DNA of 64,000 nucleotides from Mariniphaga sediminis (GTDB taxonomy: Bacteria; Bacteroidota; Bacteroidia; Bacteroidales; Prolixibacteraceae), in assembly GCF_003573545.1 (NCBI RefSeq), contig NZ_QWET01000010.1, positions 1 to 64,000 of the forward strand. The letters are read 5' to 3'. Of this stretch, positions 55,400-63,777 are shown one piece after another. Below the pieces are notes generated by a model. That model was given only the letters and a program-made list of their open reading frames with translations. It was not told the origin of the DNA and made no database searches. Made by a program: the position numbers and the translations under genes. Each line of letters begins with the position of its first letter. Position 1 is the first letter of the stretch.

Positions 55400-56536
55400 A
55401 TGGAAAACATTAAATATTCAAAGAATCAACTCGATTTTACCACTGAATTAAGAAATTCGGTAAACGAGTATTTTAGCAAAAACAATATACAACCCTATGG
55501 GAACCGGAAAATTTATGTAAAAACCATATTTATGCTCCTTTTATATCTCACTCCTTTTATACTCATGATTTCAGGATTGATTTCATCAGTACTGCCGCTA
55601 TTGGCATGTTGGTTTATTATGGGACTGGGAATGTCGGGGTTGGGAATGGCGACTATGCACGATGCCAATCATGGTTCTTTCTCCAAAAGCCAAAAAGTAA
55701 ACCGGTTTTTTGGCAATTCGTTGTACCTGCTTGGTGGATTTCCGCCCAACTGGCGATATCAGCATAACACGCTACACCATGGATTTACCAATATCGAAGG
55801 ACATGACGAGGATATTGCTCCACCCGGAGTTTTGAGATTTTCGCCTCACCGCCCGTTAAAAAAAATACATCGCTATCAGCATATATATGCCTGGTTCTTT
55901 TATAGCCTGATGACCATTTCGTGGATTGTAACCAAAGATTTCAAACGATTAAAAAAGTACGAAGAAATGGGCGCAAAATTGAGTGGCAAACGAAAATTTA
56001 ACAGGTTGCTGGTCGATGTAGTAATTTCAAAAGTTCTTTATTACAGTGTATTCCTGATAATTCCGTTGTTAACAATTCCTGTTTCATGGTACTGGGTAAT
56101 TGGCGGATTTTTGCTGATGCATTTTACAAGCGGACTGGTATTGAGCGCTATTTTTCAAACGGCCCATGTAGTTCCTACTTCTGAATATCCGGTTCCCGAT
56201 GAGGAGGGGGAGCTAAAAAATAACTGGACGATACATCAGTTATACACTACATGCGATTATTCACCTAAAAGCAGAATCTTTTCATGGTTAGTCGGGGGCT
56301 TAAATTACCAGGTGGAACACCATTTATTCCCCTACATCAGCCATATACACTACAGGGATATTTCAAAAATTGTGCAGGTAAAAGCCAGGGAATACGGCCT
56401 GCCGTATCATGTAAATAAAAATTTTGCTACGGCCGTATGGCAGCACATCAAAATGCTGAAGTTACTTGGAAAGAAGCAAATAATTATTAACACATCTTTT
56501 TCCGCTGCAAAAGGTAATAAAGCAATGGCTGTTTAA
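55400..56536 (+). CDS. Membrane fatty-acid desaturase 2
   Basis: A 378-residue paralogue of desaturase 1, with the same histidine boxes HDANHGS, HNTLHH and QVEHHLFP and nearly identical ends (MENIKYSKNQLDFTTELRN and AAKGNKAMAV). I use the ATG at 55400; an in-frame TTG at 55385 is less likely. The copies differ mainly in the first hydrophobic hairpin and in a loop at about residues 180-200, where this copy has DFKRLKKYEEMG. Divergence there may change chain-position or lipid-class preference. The duplication encloses the LytTR and radical SAM genes. A terminator shared with csp follows. Confidence 0.92.
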   Translation: MENIKYSKNQLDFTTELRNSVNEYFSKNNIQPYGNRKIYVKTIFMLLLYLTPFILMISGLISSVLPLLACWFIMGLGMSGLGMATMHDANHGSFSKSQKVNRFFGNSLYLLGGFPPNWRYQHNTLHHGFTNIEGHDEDIAPPGVLRFSPHRPLKKIHRYQHIYAWFFYSLMTISWIVTKDFKRLKKYEEMGAKLSGKRKFNRLLVDVVISKVLYYSVFLIIPLLTIPVSWYWVIGGFLLMHFTSGLVLSAIFQTAHVVPTSEYPVPDEEGELKNNWTIHQLYTTCDYSPKSRIFSWLVGGLNYQVEHHLFPYISHIHYRDISKIVQVKAREYGLPYHVNKNFATAVWQHIKMLKLLGKKQIIINTSFSAAKGNKAMAV

Positions 56537-56564
56537 AGACGGATAAATCCGGCAGATAAAAAAA

Positions 56565-56586
56565 AATCCCGCTTTTTAGCGGGATT
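56565..56586. terminator. Bidirectional terminator between desaturase 2 and csp
   Basis: AATCCCGCT (56565-56573) and AGCGGGATT (56578-56586) form a 9-bp stem with a 4-nt TTTT loop. A-rich sequence on the left and a following TAAAATTAT provide weak U-tracts for both directions. Confidence 0.75.
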
Positions 56587-56615
56587 AAAATTATAAATGG
56601 TTGTAATATTTTAAA

Positions 56616-56807
56616 CTAAGCAAGTTTAACATTCACTGCATTTAACCCTTTTTTTCCTTCTTCCAAATCAAACATTACTTCGTCATCTTCTCTGATGCTA
56701 TCCTTCAATCCGGATGAATGAACGAAATACTCTTTTGCTGAATCTGCATCTTTAATAAATCCAAATCCTTTTGATTCATTAAAAAACTTTACGGTTCCTT
56801 TATTCAT
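56616..56807 (-). CDS. Cold-shock domain protein
   Basis: A 63-residue single cold-shock domain. The RNP1 motif is SKGFGFIKD and the RNP2-type motif is EYFVHSSGL. A conserved N-terminal GTVKFFN precedes them. It is an RNA/DNA chaperone that binds single-stranded nucleic acid in the cytoplasm. It is the last of three minus-strand genes (RhlE helicase, RRM protein, csp), a combination that handles RNA structure at low temperature. The ATG at 56807 gives the standard family length. Confidence 0.95.
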   Translation of the reverse strand: MNKGTVKFFNESKGFGFIKDADSAKEYFVHSSGLKDSIREDDEVMFDLEEGKKGLNAVNVKLA

Positions 56808-56915
56808 GATATAAAATTAAATTGTTAGGTGTAAGGTACACTTAATTATTGGGATATAACTATTAATACCAACTAATTTAAGTAATTCCCCAAACTTTCC
56901 TTTTTCGGAGTAATG

Positions 56916-57224
56916 TTAATATCGGCTCCTGTTATATCCTTCACCCCGGCGATTATTGTTCCAACCGCCACTGTTTCTGTCACTTCTTGGACGGGCAACA
57001 CTAACATTAATTGTTTTGCCTTCAAACTCTGTATCGTTCAGTTCGTCAATGGCTTTTCTTCCTTCGTTTTCACTAGTCATTTCAACGAAGCCAAATCCAC
57101 GGGAAAATCCGGTAAGCCTATCTGTAATAATGTTTGCAGAAGTTATTTCTCCATATTCTGCAAATAATTCTTTTAAGCTTTCGCTTGTTGTGTCGAAGCT
57201 TAGTTTTGAAACATAAATATTCAT
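56916..57224 (-). CDS. RRM-domain RNA-binding protein
   Basis: A 102-residue protein with one RNA-recognition motif. RNP2 is IYVSKL at residues 3-8 and RNP1 is RGFGFVEM at about 42-49. A Gly/Arg/Asn-rich tail (SGGWNNNRRGEGYN) follows, as in bacterial and plant glycine-rich RNA-binding proteins. Its gene lies 37 bp after the RhlE helicase gene, so they are probably coexpressed and act on the same structured RNAs. Confidence 0.94.
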   Translation of the reverse strand: MNIYVSKLSFDTTSESLKELFAEYGEITSANIITDRLTGFSRGFGFVEMTSENEGRKAIDELNDTEFEGKTINVSVARPRSDRNSGGWNNNRRGEGYNRSRY

Positions 57225-57261
57225 CTCTTTTCTATTTTAATGTAATTTGTAAAATTTAATC

Positions 57262-58380
57262 TTAAGTCAATACAGGATTTAGTTTTCTTCCTGTCAATCG
57301 TTGTATATTCCGCACCATCATGTGTTCATCCTGAGAACAAAATGTTAGGGCAGTACCTCGCCGGCCCGCACGACCTGTGCGTCCAATCCGGTGCACATAA
57401 GTTTCTGCCATGTCAGGCAGGTCAAAGTTGATTACCATTTCAAGATTGGCAATATCAATTCCCCTTGCAGCAATGTCCGTAGCAACAATAACACGTGTTC
57501 TCCTCTGTTTAAAGTTTGCCAGCGCCCGTTGTCGGGCTACTTGTGATTTATTTCCGTGTATTGCTTCGCAATCAATTCCATTCCCATTCAATATGCGCGC
57601 AATTTTATCCGCTCCGCGCTTCGTGCGTGAAAAAACCAGTACAGAATTATCAAACTTTTGTCTTAACAAGGAAACCAGAAGTTGATTTTTTTTCTGCCTT
57701 TCCACATAATACAAGTGTTGTTCAATCATATCCGCAGTAGATGAAACCGGAATAATTTTTACAGTTACCGGATTACGTAATATAGACCTCGACAGATTGG
57801 CAATTGTTAATGGCATAGTTGCTGAGAAAAACAGGGTTTGTTTCTGTTTAGGCAACATAGGTAACAATCGTTTTATGTCGTGAATGAACCCCATATCCAA
57901 CATTCGGTCAGCCTCGTCGAGAACAAAGTGTCGAACATGGTCAAGCGAGATATACTTTTGATTAATCAGGTCGAGTAATCGTCCGGGAGTAGCTACAAGA
58001 ATATCTATTCCCCATTTTAATTTATCAACCTGTGGTCTTTGGTTCACGCCCCCATAAATAACTGCGTGACGGAGGCCTGTATATTTGCTATAATCCAAAA
58101 AGCTCTCTCCAATCTGTATCGCCAACTCCCGGGTAGGAGTCAGAATCAACGCTTTTATCTCGCGCCTTCGTTCATTTAAATGAAGCTGGTCAAGTTGCTG
58201 TATAATTGGAATTGCAAAGGCAGCCGTTTTACCGGTACCTGTTTGAGCTATTCCCAGCAGATCACTGCCATCAAGGGCAGCGGGTATTGCCTTCTCCTGA
58301 ATGGGAGTCGGATTTTCATATTTTTTATTTATCAGAGCTTTTAGTATTGGCTCCGAAATATTTAATTCTTTAAATGTCAT
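57262..58380 (-). CDS. rhlE: DEAD-box RNA helicase, RhlE-like
   Basis: A 372-residue RNA helicase: a Q motif (YENPTPIQEKAIPAAL), motif I AQTGTGKTAAF, motif Ia PTRELAIQI, motif II VLDEADRMLDMGF, motif III FFSATMP, motif V ATDIAARGIDI and motif VI YVHRIGRTGRAGR. It ends soon after the helicase core and lacks a long basic tail. It unwinds structured RNA; RhlE-type helicases serve in ribosome assembly and cold adaptation. It starts the helicase-RRM-csp cluster on the minus strand. Confidence 0.93.
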   Translation of the reverse strand: MTFKELNISEPILKALINKKYENPTPIQEKAIPAALDGSDLLGIAQTGTGKTAAFAIPIIQQLDQLHLNERRREIKALILTPTRELAIQIGESFLDYSKYTGLRHAVIYGGVNQRPQVDKLKWGIDILVATPGRLLDLINQKYISLDHVRHFVLDEADRMLDMGFIHDIKRLLPMLPKQKQTLFFSATMPLTIANLSRSILRNPVTVKIIPVSSTADMIEQHLYYVERQKKNQLLVSLLRQKFDNSVLVFSRTKRGADKIARILNGNGIDCEAIHGNKSQVARQRALANFKQRRTRVIVATDIAARGIDIANLEMVINFDLPDMAETYVHRIGRTGRAGRRGTALTFCSQDEHMMVRNIQRLTGRKLNPVLT

Positions 58381-58497
58381 AATTTATCTGACTGCATTTC
58401 TGTGCAGTTTCTTTTTAATAATTAATAATCATAAGGAAAATGTAAGGGCATTTGAGACAATAACCCCACACAAGATTACTACAAAACAAAAATAACT

Positions 58498-59586
58498 TTA
58501 TATCCTTTTTGCTAATAATCTGTTATGTGCAATAGAAAATTCCTCTTTTAATTTTTGTACTACTTCTTTAACCGTACTTATTTTTTCTGCCAGATAGGCG
58601 TTGGCGCCGGCAAAAGCATAACCTTTGTCCATGTTTCCTTTAGCGGCATTATATAGTGCCATAATAATACAATAAGGACTTTTGGTGTAATCGCAGGTTT
58701 TTATACAATGAAACGGACATCCTTTCGGTCGCTGTTTTCCTTCGCTTACACTTTGGATAAAATTGCTATCCAGGGCACGTCCGGGCATTCCAACGGGACT
58801 TTGGATAATCATCGTATCCTTCTGCGAAGAGCTTACATACGATTGTTTGAATAACTGTGAAGCATCGCACTCATAGGTCGGAACAAACAGACTGCCTATT
58901 TGCACTCCGGCAGCGCCAAGCTTCATAATCCGGAGTATATCTTCGCCTGTTGTGATCCCACCGGCGGCAATGACAGGAATCGCTTTTTCATGGCTGTATG
59001 CTGACGCAACTGACACGACCTCCGGAATTAATTTTTCAAGTGAATAGTTTTCATCTTCAAGTTGCTCGGTTTTAAATCCGAGGTGCCCCCCGGCTTTTGG
59101 ACCTTCCACGACAAGCGCATCCGGAAGATAATTATAATTTGCCTGCCATTTCTGACAAATAATTTTTGCGGCACGGGCTGACGAAACAATTGGGACAAGA
59201 AGTGTTTTGCTTTCAGAAGTAAGATAAGAAGGCAGGTCTAACGGCAAACCTGCACCGGAGAATATCACATCTGCCTTTTCTGCTATAGACGTTCGTACCA
59301 TATCGGCGAAATTTGACAGGGCAACCATAATATTTACGCCAATAATACCTTTGGTTAATTTCCGTGTTTTGCGCAGCTCTTCTTTCAGCCCCCAAATACT
59401 ATCTCTTAAATAGTCAGCCGGCGATTGTTTATATAACAACCCTATCCCGGCACTGGATATTACACCTACTCCACCCTCATTAGCCACAGCAGAAGCCAGT
59501 CCTGACAAAGAGATACCAACACCCATACCCCCCTGAATAACAGGCAGCCTGATTTCTTTATCCCCTAAAAAAAATGATTTTATCAT
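58498..59586 (-). CDS. Nitronate monooxygenase (NPD family)
   Basis: A 362-residue cytoplasmic FMN-dependent TIM-barrel enzyme. The N-terminal PVIQGGMGVGISLSGLASAVANEGGVGVIS is typical. VVEGPKAGGHLG, AAGGITTGEDI and AAGVQIGSLFVPTYEC form the flavin and substrate site. The family detoxifies nitronates, and some members are enoyl-ACP reductases (FabK), which is the main alternative. The C-terminal Cys-rich segment (KGCPFHCIKTCDY) is seen in a subset of Bacteroidota relatives. A perfect 8-bp inverted repeat lies 10-40 bp upstream of the ATG and may be an operator. Confidence 0.88.
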   Translation of the reverse strand: MIKSFFLGDKEIRLPVIQGGMGVGISLSGLASAVANEGGVGVISSAGIGLLYKQSPADYLRDSIWGLKEELRKTRKLTKGIIGVNIMVALSNFADMVRTSIAEKADVIFSGAGLPLDLPSYLTSESKTLLVPIVSSARAAKIICQKWQANYNYLPDALVVEGPKAGGHLGFKTEQLEDENYSLEKLIPEVVSVASAYSHEKAIPVIAAGGITTGEDILRIMKLGAAGVQIGSLFVPTYECDASQLFKQSYVSSSQKDTMIIQSPVGMPGRALDSNFIQSVSEGKQRPKGCPFHCIKTCDYTKSPYCIIMALYNAAKGNMDKGYAFAGANAYLAEKISTVKEVVQKLKEEFSIAHNRLLAKRI

Positions 59587-60248
59587 ATATTTACTAAGTG
59601 TGTCACGATATTTGTGTTACACACTTCGCGACCTGTTAACTTAAACAAGTAAGTTGATTTTGAGGTCGATTTGACGATGAGAAGGTTCACTAACAGAAAG
59701 CGAAACAAAGCATTGTTAAAGACGATTCAATAAAAACCTGATTGTCAAGGCTGCGAAGGTATGAAATAATATTGACACAGTATAACATGTGGGGATATTT
59801 TATTATTTCAACAAAACAATATTAATACAAAAAAAACTTATTGTACTGAGGGAATGATGTAAAAAAATCCATAGACACATCAATTTAAAATTTCGTTGTT
59901 GACTTACGTTTGTTCTTTGCCTTCAAAGGTGTCCAGATAGGTGTTATGATAATGTTTTGGCAGTGTTAGTGAAACAAATTATATCTGATAGTCTTGCTGT
60001 TTATCCATATCTGATTTTAAAGGGGTTAAATGTTTTAAACGAAAATAACAATTAGCAGCTACAATTATTGTGTAGTATGATTTCTGTTGAAATCGAGATA
60101 AGAATACGAGAACGATATTCCAGCACATAAGAAGTAATAAAAATCCGGAAGGAATAGCAACATTTTATTTCACAATATCCAAGATTGGCCAGCGTTTGGT
60201 ACAAGTAATTCAATGCAACGTTTTTACTTTTTCGAATCTTAATAAAAA
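59587..60248. other. Spacer between the NMO gene and the sigma-fusion gene
   Basis: About 660 bp without a supported gene. AAGTGTGT/ACACACTT (59596-59603 with 59619-59626) forms an inverted repeat just before the NMO start. TTTG at 60195 and TACTTTTT at 60225 resemble promoter parts for the sigma-fusion gene, but the spacing (26 nt) is longer than usual. The frame at 60052-60306 on the minus strand is a shadow. Confidence 0.45.
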
Positions 60249-61376
60249 ATGAAGGCAGATAATTATCAGCGAATAGAAAACTGCAAGAGAGGAGATATTC
60301 AGGCAAAGGAATGGCTATATAAACGTTATGCTCCTGTATTGCTCGGTGTATGCCTGCGATATACTGGGAACTTGGCGCAGGGAGAAGACATTTTGCATGA
60401 AAGTTTTATTACAATTTTTTCTAAAATCAGACAGCTTAAAAAAAATGCTGCCCTGGAAGCGTGGATGAGAAAAGTTGTTGTAAACACTGCTTTAAAACAG
60501 CTTAAAAGAGAAAATATAACTTATGATATAAACGAAATTAGAGAAAAGGATTTCAATCCTGTCGACGAAGATAGTCCTCCGGATATGAAAGAGAGAATTC
60601 TGAGATCGGATGTTTCTCAAGACGATATTCTGGATATAATAAAAGAATTGCCAGCTGGATATCGAACCGTTTTTAATCTTTATGCCTTTGAAAATTTCAG
60701 GCATAAAAAAATTGCCGCGGAGCTCGGTATTACCGAGGGTACATCCCGGTCGCAGTTACAGAGAGCCAGAAGTCTGATTCAAAAAAGGATATATGAGTTA
60801 GTTGAAAAAGATGAAAAATCGAAGAAAAGAAAGAAAGCTTATTTCGTATCAATATTCCCGGTTTTGAACAAGAAGTTGGAATATATCGATAAGTTGGTGG
60901 TTGACAAACTGAAAGATTTCCGCATTCCTCCCAGTCATCCCATCGAAATTTCCTTACCCGGAAGCGGAAGAACAATTGGTAAAATCAACGGAAAAGTAAA
61001 ATGGATGCTCATTTCCGGAAAGAAAATATTTTGGATATTGAGTTCAACTATTGGAATTACCGGAATTTCACTCCTGATATTTTTTAGCCAAACAAGAACA
61101 ACTGAAACACCTCTTCTCCCGGATCTTATGGAACAAAATGACTTTCCTTCTGATGCCATTTTAAAGCAGGGAGTAAGAAACGTACCTGAAGACATTTCGA
61201 AGAAAGCTACCGAAAATAACTTAAATAAAAACATACACATTACAAACGTTGATAGCTTAAATGAAGAAAGCAACAACACGATTATTCAATCGAAAAAAAT
61301 TTTAGTACGAAAAAAGGTGATTAGGAAAAAACAAGTCGTTATAGAAAATCAAACTGCCCGAAAGGATTCCATCTGA
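60249..61376 (+). CDS. ECF sigma factor fused to a transmembrane C-terminal domain
   Basis: A 375-residue protein. Residues 1-185 form an ordinary ECF sigma factor: region 2 has YAPVLLGVCLRYTGNLAQGEDILHESF in pieces, and region 4 has ELPAGYRTVFNLYAFENFRH and ITEGTSRSQLQRARS. After a basic linker (KSKKRKKAYF) a hydrophobic helix at about 260-280 (FWILSSTIGITGISLLIFF) is followed by a ~95-residue Ser/Lys/Asn-rich tail, probably periplasmic. The architecture puts sigma and a membrane anchor, normally split between sigma and anti-sigma genes, in one chain. The next gene, 19 bp downstream, encodes an envelope protein, its likely partner or target. Confidence 0.85.
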   Translation: MKADNYQRIENCKRGDIQAKEWLYKRYAPVLLGVCLRYTGNLAQGEDILHESFITIFSKIRQLKKNAALEAWMRKVVVNTALKQLKRENITYDINEIREKDFNPVDEDSPPDMKERILRSDVSQDDILDIIKELPAGYRTVFNLYAFENFRHKKIAAELGITEGTSRSQLQRARSLIQKRIYELVEKDEKSKKRKKAYFVSIFPVLNKKLEYIDKLVVDKLKDFRIPPSHPIEISLPGSGRTIGKINGKVKWMLISGKKIFWILSSTIGITGISLLIFFSQTRTTETPLLPDLMEQNDFPSDAILKQGVRNVPEDISKKATENNLNKNIHITNVDSLNEESNNTIIQSKKILVRKKVIRKKQVVIENQTARKDSI

Positions 61377-61395
61377 TTTTTACAATCTTATTAAA

Positions 61396-62490
61396 ATGCT
61401 CAAAAAAACCGAAAAATTATTGTTTTTAACATTTATCAAATTGCCCGTCCTATTTGTCATTCTCTACGGTTTATCTGTACCACGAAATGTTAGAGGGAAT
61501 TGCAAACATTATATAGCGAATGATACCATTTGGGTTTACGATACCATTGTTATTTACGATACGATTGTTATTTACGATACGATTTGGGTTTACGACACCA
61601 TTTATACAGACAGAGTTGTTCCTCCAGAAAAACTAAGTTTGCTTAATGTAGATTTTGCCAGTCTCAAAAACGAATCTACTGGTTACCAGTTTGTTTTAGA
61701 ACAAACACCCAAAGGCATAACTCGCCTGGAAATAGAGCCCAAAAAAAAAGAGAAAAACGAAAAAGAATGGTCTAAACGCATAAGGAGTACAAAAAGAAGG
61801 ACGAAATATCAAGCGAAGAGACTCACCTATACTTCTAAGGGAAACAGGCTGGATACAAAATCTTTTCGTAAGGGAATGTTTGATATGGAACTGGTTATCG
61901 GTCCGGTATTTCAGGCAACACAATATCAGTACAAAGTGCATAATCCTGTTATCGACTCCATAAAGAGCAATACGAATGATTTGATTGGTATGCAATATGG
62001 AATTCGGTTACATTACCAGGTTTATCAACTATCACTTACTTCCGGGATTGGCATAAATCAATACCGGGAGAACTCAAATTATCATAAAATGGATGATTCA
62101 TTTGAAGATACGCTTGCTTCTTTTACCCCAAAAACAAATCATATTCAATTGGAAGTTCCGCTGATTTTGGGTTATCACCGGCAATATCCGACAACGGACT
62201 TTTGCCTGCAACTAGGAGCTATTAATCAATTTCATTTGTATTCTAATGGTAAAACATATACCAATTCCGGTACTTTGGATGACGTAGAAACTGTTATGGA
62301 TTTTACTTCTTACAACATGGCACTTTATGGCGGAATTGCAGGCAGCTATAAGCTTTCAAAAAGAGTTTCAATTGGATCAGAGGCATATTATAAATACCCG
62401 TTAAAGAAATTTGCTTCTGTTCAAGATATGTCAATTTACAAGCAATCATATGGCTTAAATTTTACTTTAAAATACTGTTTCCAGAAATAA
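61396..62490 (+). CDS. Putative outer-membrane beta-barrel protein with DTI-repeat region
   Basis: A 364-residue protein with an N-terminal hydrophobic signal (LLFLTFIKLPVLFVILYGLS). Residues about 42-72 repeat the hexapeptide DTI(W/V)(V/I)Y five times. A basic linker (KKKEKNEKEWSKRIRSTKRR) follows. The C-terminal ~200 residues alternate polar and hydrophobic residues like a small barrel (GMQYGIRLHYQVYQLSLTSGIGI) and end in FTLKYCFQK. Outer-membrane barrels of this type in Bacteroidota follow membrane-anchored sigma genes. The function is unknown. It starts 19 bp after the sigma-fusion gene, so the pair is probably one operon. Confidence 0.7.
   Translation: MLKKTEKLLFLTFIKLPVLFVILYGLSVPRNVRGNCKHYIANDTIWVYDTIVIYDTIVIYDTIWVYDTIYTDRVVPPEKLSLLNVDFASLKNESTGYQFVLEQTPKGITRLEIEPKKKEKNEKEWSKRIRSTKRRTKYQAKRLTYTSKGNRLDTKSFRKGMFDMELVIGPVFQATQYQYKVHNPVIDSIKSNTNDLIGMQYGIRLHYQVYQLSLTSGIGINQYRENSNYHKMDDSFEDTLASFTPKTNHIQLEVPLILGYHRQYPTTDFCLQLGAINQFHLYSNGKTYTNSGTLDDVETVMDFTSYNMALYGGIAGSYKLSKRVSIGSEAYYKYPLKKFASVQDMSIYKQSYGLNFTLKYCFQK
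61522..61608 (+). repeat. 18-bp in-frame tandem repeat
   Basis: The 18-bp unit GATACCATTTGGGTTTAC and variants occur at 61522, 61540, 61558 and 61576, with a partial fifth copy from 61594. Each unit encodes DTI plus three hydrophobic residues. Synonymous differences (ACC/ACG) show that the copies are not all recent. Confidence 0.85.
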
Positions 62491-62719
62491 AAGCAACTTC
62501 CCTGAACACACTAATTTATTCCTTTCTTCATCATAAAAATTTCTTTTTCCCCGGGATTTAGTATTGCATTTTTCAAAAAAACCGTGCAGCATAATTCAGT
62601 TAGGAGATCTTTTATAATAACCTGCACATAAAAGTGCAATGCAGTGGTCATATATAGTTAGACCAATCGGATAAAAATTTAAGAATATAAAATAGTAAAC
62701 ATATTAGACGGTGATTAGT

Positions 62720-63487
62720 ATGAATGTCATTCAAACTGCAGAAAGAGTTTCTTTAAGTCCTTCGGATAATTTTGTTTTTCAACGTTCATTACTTGCGTAT
62801 AGAACAGCGACCAAAATAATACATGGAAATGTTCTGGAAATTGGAACAGGAAGCGGTTATGGTATTGAAGAAATAGCGCCAAAAGTAAAAGAATTATGGA
62901 CTTTGGATAAACATTATGTTTCAATAGATTACAACAAGTATAATAATACCCGATTTATTAAAAACAAAGTGCCACCGTTAACGAATATGCCCGATAAATA
63001 TTTCGATTTTGTTATTTGTTTCCAGGTAATTGAGCATGTTGAAGACAGCGAATTTTTATTAAATGAAATACACAGGGTACTAAAAGGGAATGGCAAACTA
63101 CTTATTTCAACGCCCAATAAAAAAATGTCATTAACCAGAAATCCCTGGCATATTACTGAGTATACTGGAAATGAGTTTTTCCAGCTTCTGTCACAAACTT
63201 TTCCAGTGATTGATATGAAAGGTGTTCGCGGCAACAAAAATGTAATGTCGTATTATGCAAAAAATAAATTGTCGGTAAAAAAAATATTAAAGATTGATGT
63301 CTTAAAACTAAACCAAATACTACCCCGCTGGATATTAAAAATCCCATACGATTTGATGAACCGGATAAACAGGTTTTTGCTACTGAATAACAATAGAAAA
63401 CTAACGACTTCTATTTCTATCCATGATTATTTTATTGATGAATTTTCGGAAGATTGTTATGACTTGTTTTTTATTGCAAAAAAGTAA
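62720..63487 (+). CDS. SAM-dependent methyltransferase (class I)
   Basis: A 255-residue protein with the SAM-binding motif LEIGTGSGYGIEEIA and the later FDFVICFQVIEHVED and LKGNGKLLISTPNKK blocks, typical of Methyltransf_11/12-like enzymes. A C-terminal helical extension (RWILKIPYDLMNRINRFLLL) is basic and may contact membrane or lipid. I start it at the ATG at 62720, preceded by GGTGA; an in-frame GTG at 62711 is less likely. The substrate is unknown. It is isolated, with a bidirectional terminator just downstream. Confidence 0.85.
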   Translation: MNVIQTAERVSLSPSDNFVFQRSLLAYRTATKIIHGNVLEIGTGSGYGIEEIAPKVKELWTLDKHYVSIDYNKYNNTRFIKNKVPPLTNMPDKYFDFVICFQVIEHVEDSEFLLNEIHRVLKGNGKLLISTPNKKMSLTRNPWHITEYTGNEFFQLLSQTFPVIDMKGVRGNKNVMSYYAKNKLSVKKILKIDVLKLNQILPRWILKIPYDLMNRINRFLLLNNNRKLTTSISIHDYFIDEFSEDCYDLFFIAKK

Positions 63488-63547
63488 CTGTGCTTAAGTG
63501 AAGGCACTAACATAGTTATGCAAAAAAAATGTCCGAACATATAATAA

Positions 63548-63583
63548 AAAAACCGTTGGCACTCAATTGCACCAACGGTTTTT
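63548..63583. terminator. Bidirectional terminator between methyltransferase and tRNA-Arg
   Basis: AACCGTTGG (63551-63559) pairs with CCAACGGTT (63572-63580), extended by three A-T pairs on each side, around a 12-nt loop. A and T runs on both flanks allow termination of both the plus-strand methyltransferase and the minus-strand tRNA. Confidence 0.88.
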
Positions 63584-63597
63584 CTGATTTTAAAAAG

Positions 63598-63671
63598 TGA
63601 ACCTGAAGGGACTCGAACCCCTAACCTCCTGATCCGTAGTCAGGTGCTCTATCCAATTAAGCTACAGGTCC
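63598..63671 (-). tRNA. tRNA-Arg (anticodon ACG)
   Basis: On the minus strand the 74-nt sequence folds as a cloverleaf. The acceptor GGACCTG pairs with CAGGTTC (one G-U pair), with discriminator A. The D-loop contains AATTGGA. The anticodon stem CCTGA/TCAGG holds the loop CTACGGA with anticodon ACG. The T-arm has GGTTCGAGTCC. CCA is not encoded. A minus-strand terminator lies 15 bp beyond its 3' end. Confidence 0.97.
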
Positions 63672-63741
63672 ATTTATATTTTGAAGAACGTTTCGAAAAA
63701 ACCAAAAGTTTTGGTTAATCCGATGCTTCAAAAAAGCGGTG

Positions 63742-63749
63742 CAAATATA
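63742..63749 (-). promoter_or_regulatory. Candidate promoter -7 element of tRNA-Arg
   Basis: On the minus strand TATATTTG matches TAnnTTTG and is followed by CACCGC, a common pattern before Bacteroidota stable-RNA genes. It lies about 70 bp before the tRNA. The -33 box is not clear. Confidence 0.5.
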
Positions 63750-63777
63750 ATATATTTTACCAAACCCGCACATAACT

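Noticed and set aside
60052-60306. 84-codon minus-strand frame before the sigma-fusion gene
   Set aside because: It overlaps the start of the sigma gene on the opposite strand and lacks conserved features.
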